64,000 bases of DNA, taken from the NCBI RefSeq assembly GCF_042477335.2, contig NC_091253.1, positions 95,352,501 to 95,416,500 of the forward strand, read 5' to 3'. Both the position numbers and the translations under genes were made by a program. Positions 58,388 to 64,000 of the stretch are shown piece after piece. How positions within the stretch are numbered: position 1 is the stretch's first letter; every line of letters begins with the position of its first letter. This DNA is from Ovis canadensis (Eukaryota > Chordata > Mammalia > Artiodactyla > Bovidae). A model generated the notes under the pieces. It was not told the origin of the DNA, ran no database searches, and worked only from the letters and a program-made list of their open reading frames with translations.

Positions 58388-60132
58388 TTCAGTTCATTCT
58401 CTCAATCATGTCCGACTCTGCGACCCCATGAACTGCAGCACGCCAGGCCTCCCTGTCCATCACCAACTCCTGGAGTTTGCTCAAACTCATGTCCATCGAG
58501 TCGGTGATGCCATCCAACCATCTCATCCTCTGTCGTCCCCTTCTTCTTCTGCCTTTAATCCTTCCTAGCACCAGGGTCTTTTCAAATGAGTCAGTTCTTC
58601 ACATCAGGTGGCCAAAGTATTGGAGTTTCAGCCTCAGCATCAGTGCTTCCAATGAATATTCAGGACTGATAGCCTTTAGGATGGACTGGTTGGATCTCCT
58701 TGCAGTCCAAGGGACTCTCAAGAGTCTCCTCCAGCACCACAGTTCAAAAGCATCAATTCTTCAGCACTCAGCTTTCTTTATAGTACAACTCTCACATCCA
58801 TACATACATCCTGGAAAAAACATAGCTTTGACTAGATGGACCTTTGTCAGCAAAGTAATGTCTCTGCTTTTTAATATGCTGTCTAGGCTGGTCATAACTT
58901 TTCTTCCAAGGAGCAAGAGTCTTTTAATTTCATCGTTGCAATCACCATGTGCAGTGATTTTGGAGCCCCCCAAAATAAAGCCTGCCACTGTTTCCATTAT
59001 TTCCCCTTCTATTTGCCATGAAGTGATGGGACCAGATGCCATGATCTTAGTTTTCTGAATGTTGAGTTTTAAGCCAACTTTTTCACTCTCCTCTTTCTCT
59101 TTCATCAAGAGGCTCTTCAGTTCTTCACTTTCTGCCATAAGGGTGGTGTCATCTGCATATCTGAAGTTATTGATATTTCTCCTGGCGATCTTGATTCCAG
59201 CTTGTGCTTCATCCAGCCCAGCATTTCTCATGATGCATAGAAGTTCAGTAAGCAGGGCGACAATATACAGCCTTGACGTACTCCTTTTCCTATTTGGAAC
59301 CAGTCTGTTGTCCCATGTTCAGTTCTAATGGTTACTTCCTGACCTGCATACAGGTTTTTCAGGAGGCAGATGGCCTGGTATTCTCATCTCTTTAAGAATT
59401 TTCCACTGTTTGTTGTGATCCACACAGTCAAAGGCTTTGGCAGCACTTTAACAGCATCATCTTTTAGGATTTGAAATAGCTCAGCTGGAATTCCATTACC
59501 TCTGCTAGCTTTGTTCATAGTGATGATTCCTAAGGCCCACTTGACTTCAGAGTCCAAGATGTCTGGTTCTAGGTGAGTGATCACAGCATTGTGGTTATCT
59601 GCGTCATTAAGATTCCTTTTGTATTGTTCTTCTGTGTATTCTTGTCACTTCTTAATATCTTCAGCTGTTAATTCCATACTGTTTCTGTCCTTTATTGTGC
59701 CCATCTTTGCATGAATGTTCCCTTGGTATCTCTAATTTTCTTGAAGAGATCTCTAGTCTTTCCCATTCTATGATTTTTGTCTTTTTTTTTTTTTTGCATT
59801 GATTTCTGAGGAAAGCTTTCTTATCTCTCCTTGCTATTCTTCAGAGCTCTGAATTCATATGGGTATATCTTTCCTTTTCTCCTTTGCCTTTAATTTCTCT
59901 CTCTGCTATTTATAAGGTCTCCTCAGACAACCATTTTGCTTTTTTGTATTTCTTTTTCTTAGGGATGGTCTTGATCACAGCCTCCTGTACAATGTCACAA
60001 ACCTCTGCCAATAATTCTTCAGGCACTCTATCAGATTTAATCCCTTGGATCTGTTTGTAACTTCCACTGTATTATTGTAAAAGATTTGATTTAGGTCATA
60101 ACATAATTTTGTAAACCCTCCAAAATTGTTCT
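58388..60132 (-). mobile_element. BovB (RTE) LINE, 1.75 kb, with internal deletion, inside L1M
   Basis: Antisense. From 60132 down: end of endonuclease region (YDLNQIFYNNTVEVTNRSKGL), linker, pre-RT (GNGIPAELFQILKDDAVKVL), then an abrupt jump at about 59441 to the RT residues around KPLTVWITTN (normally KAFDCVDHNK), YADD box (FRYADDTTLMAES), C-terminal region and 3' UTR. The jump removes roughly 100 codons of RT fingers. It interrupts L1M between TTTTGAAACTGGGAAATG and CCTCCAAAATTGTTCTTCC. Confidence 0.94.
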
Positions 60133-60710
60133 TCCTTTTCAAGATTTTTTGGCTATTCTGGTTCTTTTGCATTTACACATAAATTTGAGAATAAATTTCC
60201 TAATTTATCAGTTTATAGAGCATTGCTACCTTAGTATGGAGAAGGCAATGGCAACCCACTCCAGTACTCTTGCCTGGAAAATCCCATGGACAGAGGAGCC
60301 TGGTGGGCTGCAGTCCATGGGGTCGTGAAGAGTCAGACACGACTGACTGACTTCATTTTCACTTTTCACTTTCATGCATTGGAGAAGGAAATGGAAACCT
60401 ACTCCAGTGTTCTTGTCTGGAGAATCCCAGGGATGGCAGAGCCTGGTGGGCTGCCATCTATGGGGTTGCAAAGAGTTGGACATGACTGAAGTGACTTAGC
60501 AGCAGCAGCAGCAGCAGCTACCTTAACCATATTAAGCTTTACAATCCATGAACATGGATGTCTTTCTATTGATTTGGATCTTTAATTTCTTCCCACATTT
60601 GTTGTTTTCAGTGTATAACTTTACTTCATTGTTTAAGTTTATTCCCGAGTATTTCATTACTTTGCTGAATTGGTTTACTAGTAGTTAGTTCTATTTTTAC
60701 AAAAACCTTT
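60133..60710 (-). repeat. Old L1M-type LINE, antisense, continuation after BovB
   Basis: TTGTTCTTCCTTTTCAAGATTTTTTGGC, CATTTACACATAAATTTGAG, (Bov-A2), CTTAACCATATTAAGC, CCATGAACATGGATGTCTTTC, ATTCCCGAGTATTTCATTAC. It continues the copy at 56505-58387. Confidence 0.85.
60225..60525 (+). mobile_element. Bov-A2 SINE with perfect TSD, inside L1M
   Basis: Sense dimeric Bov-A2 (60234-60516) ending in an (AGC)n tract. The TSD GCTACCTTA occurs at 60225-60233 and 60517-60525. Confidence 0.94.
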
Positions 60711-60989
60711 CAGTGGCATATTTAAGACTTAAAGTTTGACCACATTCTCAATACTTTTGACAACATTAGAGACTTTTTGGGTTAAGGCAAACATGATTTG
60801 AAACACATAAAAACTTTATCATTTTTTTAAGGTAATTTAATACTATGGTGGAATAACAAGCAATACAGTTCATTCTGTGATACTACATTTCCATTATTTT
60901 GCATACTAGGTTTAGCTAAGAATATAGATCTGAACTTAAGAAAATCATAAATTAGTTGCATGAAACTCTCTAAATCATTTTTCCTCTAA
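60711..60989. other. Unique A/T-rich sequence
   Basis: About 280 bases between L1M and a MER5-like trace. Nothing recognised. Confidence 0.45.
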
Positions 60990-61085
60990 ATGAAATCTCC
61001 AAACCAGCAGTACGTACTAGCATCAAATGGAAATTTGTTAGTTATTTTGAGTCCCACTTCAGATTTATTGAATCAAATGTGTCTT
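60990..61085 (+). repeat. MER5-like (hAT-Charlie) fragment
   Basis: CCAGCAGTACGTACTAGCATCAAATGGAAATTTGTTAG then GAGTCCCACTTCAGATTTATTGAATC follow the MER5A pattern (cagcatcagcatcacctgggaacttgttagaaatg ... cccagacctactgaatcag). Short and diverged. Confidence 0.6.
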
Positions 61086-61392
61086 GTCACACTGCACTGA
61101 CTCCTAAAGCTTTATAGTAAGTTTTGATATCAGGTAGTGTGACTCTTCGGGATTTTTCAAAATTGTTTTGGCTATCCTATGTCCTCTTTTTTTCATATAA
61201 ATATCAAAGTCAGCTTCTCAGCTTCTACAAAAGCTTTCTAGGTTATTGATTGGAATTTCATTGACCCTATCTATCAGTTTGAGACGAATTGATGTCTTAA
61301 TAACATCGATCCTTCTAAACCATGGATACCATATCTTTCTTTATTACTCTCACCAATGTTTTATAGTTTTAACAGACAAATCTTTTTTAGAT

Positions 61393-61598
61393 TTGTTGTT
61401 GTTTACTCTCTAAGTCATGTTCAACTCTTTTGTGAACACATGGACTATAGCCCTCCAGGCTTGTGGGATTCTCCAGGCAAGAATAATGGAGTAGGTTGCC
61501 ATTTCCTTCTCCAGGGGATCTTCCTGACCCAGGCATCGAACTTGCGTCTCCTGCATTGGCAGGTGGATTCTTTACCATTGAGCCATCAGGGAAGCCCT
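61393..61598 (-). mobile_element. Bov-tA SINE
   Basis: Antisense: GTTGTTTACTCTCTAAGTCATG to TTGAGCCATCAGGGAAGCCC. TSD unclear. Confidence 0.91.
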
Positions 61599-61740
61599 AA
61601 AAAGGAAGCCCTTTTAAGATTTAATATACATATTTTGTTAGTTTATTTCTATTTTTTGAATCCTATTTTAATAGTGGTTTAAAATTTCAATTTTCAATTT
61701 TGGGGTGCTTGAATAAAAATTACAAATGATGTTTCTGTCT

Positions 61741-61952
61741 TGTGTGTGTGCTTAGTCGTTCAGTCATGTCTGACTGTTTGAGACCCCAAGGACTGTAGCC
61801 CACCAGGCTCCTCTGTTCATGGGATCTCCAGGCAAGAATACTGGAATGCATTGTCATTCTCTTCTCCAGGGGATCTTCCCAGCCCAGCGACTGAACCTGG
61901 GTCTCCTGCACTGCAGGCGGATTCTTTACCATCTGAGCCACCAGGGAAGTCC
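61741..61952 (-). mobile_element. Bov-tA SINE
   Basis: Antisense: GTGCTTAGTCGTTCAGTCATG to CTGAGCCACCAGGGAAGTCC. Well preserved. TSD unclear. Confidence 0.92.
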
Positions 61953-62165
61953 ATTTATATTTTAAGACCTTGCTAAACATACTTATTAGATCCAGTAGTC
62001 TTTTTTTTTTTTTAATTCTTGGCATTTTCTACATAGACAATCCTGTCATCTGAAAAATTTTTTAAAGTTTTATTTTTTTTCCCAGTCCTTTAAATTGTTT
62101 TTCTTCCTTTGTTGCACTGGTTATTATTTCCCATACAGTGTTAAATACGAGTTATCAGAGAATGA

Positions 62166-62605
62166 AACATTTTAAAATGTTTTATTTACTATTACATGGT
62201 ACCTGGAAATGTTGGAGAGGGGCTTTAAAATATAAAATTGTAATATTCTTATTTGTAATCATTAGGAAAAAATCAACTAGCAGTTTTTAAAAAGAAAAGA
62301 ATAGACAATGCAAAGTTATATACCAGCATTTGACAACAGAAATGGGAGGTATGGGAGGACCTTGGAGATCCCTCTGTCCAACTCTCCTATTATTCATCAA
62401 GCAGAAATGAGGTTCTCTGTTGAAGTGACTGGGAAATTTTGGTTATAATAATCAGATCTCTAGATTCTTAGCCCCATTCTTTTTCCTGGGAAAGATAATT
62501 TCTTGAGAAATGATGACATCTCCACTGCCAGTTGCTTAAATTTTAATTGTGGGTGTCCAGATCTCAGCCTCTACACCCCTAACTTGCCACTTGAAAAACA
62601 ATCCA
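62166..62605. other. Unique intergenic sequence
   Basis: About 440 bases. No gene or repeat recognised. Confidence 0.5.
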
Positions 62606-62905
62606 GGGACTTCCCTGGTGATCCAGGGGTTCAGAATCCATCACCCAGTGCAGGGGACATGGGTTCGGTCTGGTCTGGGAAGATTCCACATGCTGTGAGG
62701 TGTCGGAGTCCATGTGCCCAGACTACCGAGCCTCACCTTAGAGCCAGCAGGCCACAACAAAAGCAGCCACAGTGATGAGAAGCCTGCACACAGCTAGTGC
62801 ATAGCCCCCATTGGCCACAGCTGCAGAAAGCCCACACACAGCAACGGAGACCCATGACGCCCAAAATAATAAATACATATTAAAACAAAACAAAACAAAA
62901 ACACT
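62606..62905 (+). mobile_element. CHR-type (cetartiodactyl) SINE
   Basis: Sense: CAGGGACTTCCCTGGTGATCCAGGGG head, GGTTCGGTCTGGTCTGGGAAG, ATGCTGTGAGGTGTCGGAG, CACAACAAAAGCAGCCACAG, GAAAGCCCACACACAGCAACG, and an (AAAAC)n tail at 62880-62901. Its layout is that of CHR-2-like elements. The 90-codon frame crossing it is SINE sequence. Confidence 0.83.
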
Positions 62906-62979
62906 CCAGCTTTGTGCTTTGAGACGTGCTCCTTCTGTCTCTAACCTCCCCTCTGCAGGGCCTGTTTAGAGATAGGTAC

Positions 62980-63095
62980 TGATGCCTGGATCCTCCCCCA
63001 GAAATTCTGACTTGATTTGTCCGGGGTATGCCCTGGGCATTGGGACTTTTAACAACTCACCCTGTGATTTTATTGTGCTAATATACTCCTTCCCA
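62980..63095 (+). repeat. MER5A-like (hAT-Charlie) fragment
   Basis: CCCAGAAATTCTGACTTGATTTGTCCGGGGTATGCCCTGGGCATTGGGACTTTTAACAAC matches the MER5A pattern 'gattctgattcagtaggtctggggtggggcctgggcatctg'. Confidence 0.65.
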
Positions 63096-64000
63096 GGGCT
63101 ATTTGGCGCTCAGAACCTTTAGGTGGAAGCTTGTTATAATCTTCGTGTCAGATGCGATTCAGGTGTTTGGGATTTTAATAGACACCAGGCCCTTCTTGGG
63201 CTAGCTGAAGTATTTGGTGTATATTGCCCTTGGCCTACTGCCTATGTGGACCTGCTGAGGTCTTACCGGGTAATTTCTGCTGCTGGGGAAACAGGCTTTC
63301 TGTGCATTGACTTTCAATGACCTTCCAGCCGTGATTCCCTCCCGGCCTTCACCTGCAGATGTCTGCCTGACTGTTTTTACCGGCTGGCTTGGCAGAAATA
63401 CTTGCACCATCTGTCCTGGGCTGTCTGGACTGAGAAGGTTTGAACAGGGGGGAGGACTTTCCTGTGGAGTCAAAGGTCAGCCATACTACTCTGGCTCAAA
63501 GCAAAGATTTTCTAGGTAGCTTTCCCTCACAACTTCTGATATGGCTGCAACGTCTCACATTGTGTCTTAAAAGAGATGTGGAATACACGTATATATGGGA
63601 GGATTTTTATGTAATACATATAAAATAAAAAGCAAATGGCATATTTGCATAAAATGGAGGCATACACATCTTATTTAACAAAATGTATTTTCTCTTTATT
63701 TCACTGACCATTTTATTGGCTGTAATAAGAACTATTCCAGGACCAAAGAGTTAAAAGGCTAACAAAATGAAACCACTCCTGATGTGGAAAAAGACTTTCT
63801 AATCTGAAGCATTCCTCCTGATTCTGTTTTCGAGATCTATAAACACCATATGTTGAGTGGACAGTATTATAATGTTTTGGCTTAAACTATGGTCTGTTTT
63901 TCTTTCTTTCTTTTTCTTTTTTTTTTATCCCCTTGAGACGAACCTAATTGATTCAAAAGACAAAGCCCAAGGACATTACAAGAGAAACAGGAATCGAATA
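63096..64000. other. Unique intergenic sequence
   Basis: About 900 bases to the window edge. Short frames occur but none is protein-like. No RNA gene or repeat recognised. Confidence 0.5.

Larger units (their letters stand above)
61100..62165 (-). repeat. Second old L1M-type fragment, antisense, interrupted by two Bov-tA
   Basis: TTATAGTAAGTTTTGATATCAGGTAGTGTGAC, TTGTTTTGGCTATCC, CATCGATCCTTCTAAACCATGG, (Bov-tA), TTGTTAGTTTATTTCTATTTTTTG, (Bov-tA), CCTTGCTAAACATACTTATTAG, GGCATTTTCTACATAGAC. It re-enters L1 positions already passed at 60133, so it is a separate copy from the one at 56.5-60.7 kb. Confidence 0.8.

Noticed and set aside
60498-60520. (CAG)n as a polyglutamine-coding repeat
   Set aside because: It is the normal (AGC)n tail of Bov-A2, lying in L1 DNA.

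Overview
This is a repeat-dense, gene-poor stretch of a ruminant (bovid, cattle-like) nuclear genome. The host group can be read from the repeats. Bov-tA and Bov-A2 SINEs, many 5'-truncated BovB (RTE-clade) LINE copies, ruminant-type L1 3' ends and CHR-type SINEs occur together only in ruminants. Older mammalian repeats (MIR, L2, MER5-like, L1M-type) lie beneath them. I see no intact multi-exon protein gene, no bacterial-type operon, no CRISPR array and no functional RNA gene. Nearly every sizeable open frame is a BovB or L1 fragment, a SINE frame, or the antisense shadow of a retrocopy.

Layout. 1-2450 is unique sequence with two polyadenylation signals and looks like the tail of a transcription unit lying to the left; I could not identify it. 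2450-15200 is single-copy DNA with scattered Bov-tA/Bov-A2, one short BovB with perfect target-site duplications (TSDs), MIR remnants, an (AT)n microsatellite and a tiny mariner-type hairpin. 15200-29100 holds two long BovB copies (minus at 15.2-17.1 kb, plus at 25.5-28.2 kb), L1 remnants and SINEs. 29500-36000 is the most complex block: a 5' half of an L1 on plus abuts the 3' end of an L1 on minus, which is fused through an 8-base microhomology to a BovB whose own 5' half is inverted, with three SINE insertions inside. 38500-41430 carries an unidentified GC-rich retrocopy-like segment split by BovB, then a full-length HNRNPA1 processed pseudogene with 15-bp TSDs and a single nonsense codon. 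41.4-43.2 kb is nested L1/BovB/L1. 46.3-46.8 kb is an RPL27A processed pseudogene. 48.4-50.4 kb holds two BovB copies in tandem. 52.7-54.9 kb is a ruminant L1 carrying a BovB and a SINE, each with clear TSDs. 56.5-62.2 kb is old L1M sequence on minus, repeatedly interrupted. 62.6-63.1 kb holds a CHR SINE and a MER5-like fragment.

How it works together: the elements form a layered record rather than a pathway. L1 machinery explains the A-tailed, TSD-flanked retrocopies. BovB machinery explains the BovB copies and probably the Bov-tA/Bov-A2 SINEs, which share the BovB 3' end. Nesting with TSDs gives relative ages: MIR/L2/L1M, then ruminant L1, then BovB and SINEs. The best leads are the L1-BovB chimera with an inverted 5' segment, the nearly intact HNRNPA1 retrocopy, the unidentified 3'-UTR-like left edge and the split retrocopy at 38.5-39.7 kb. 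I did not find a convincing new biological system.
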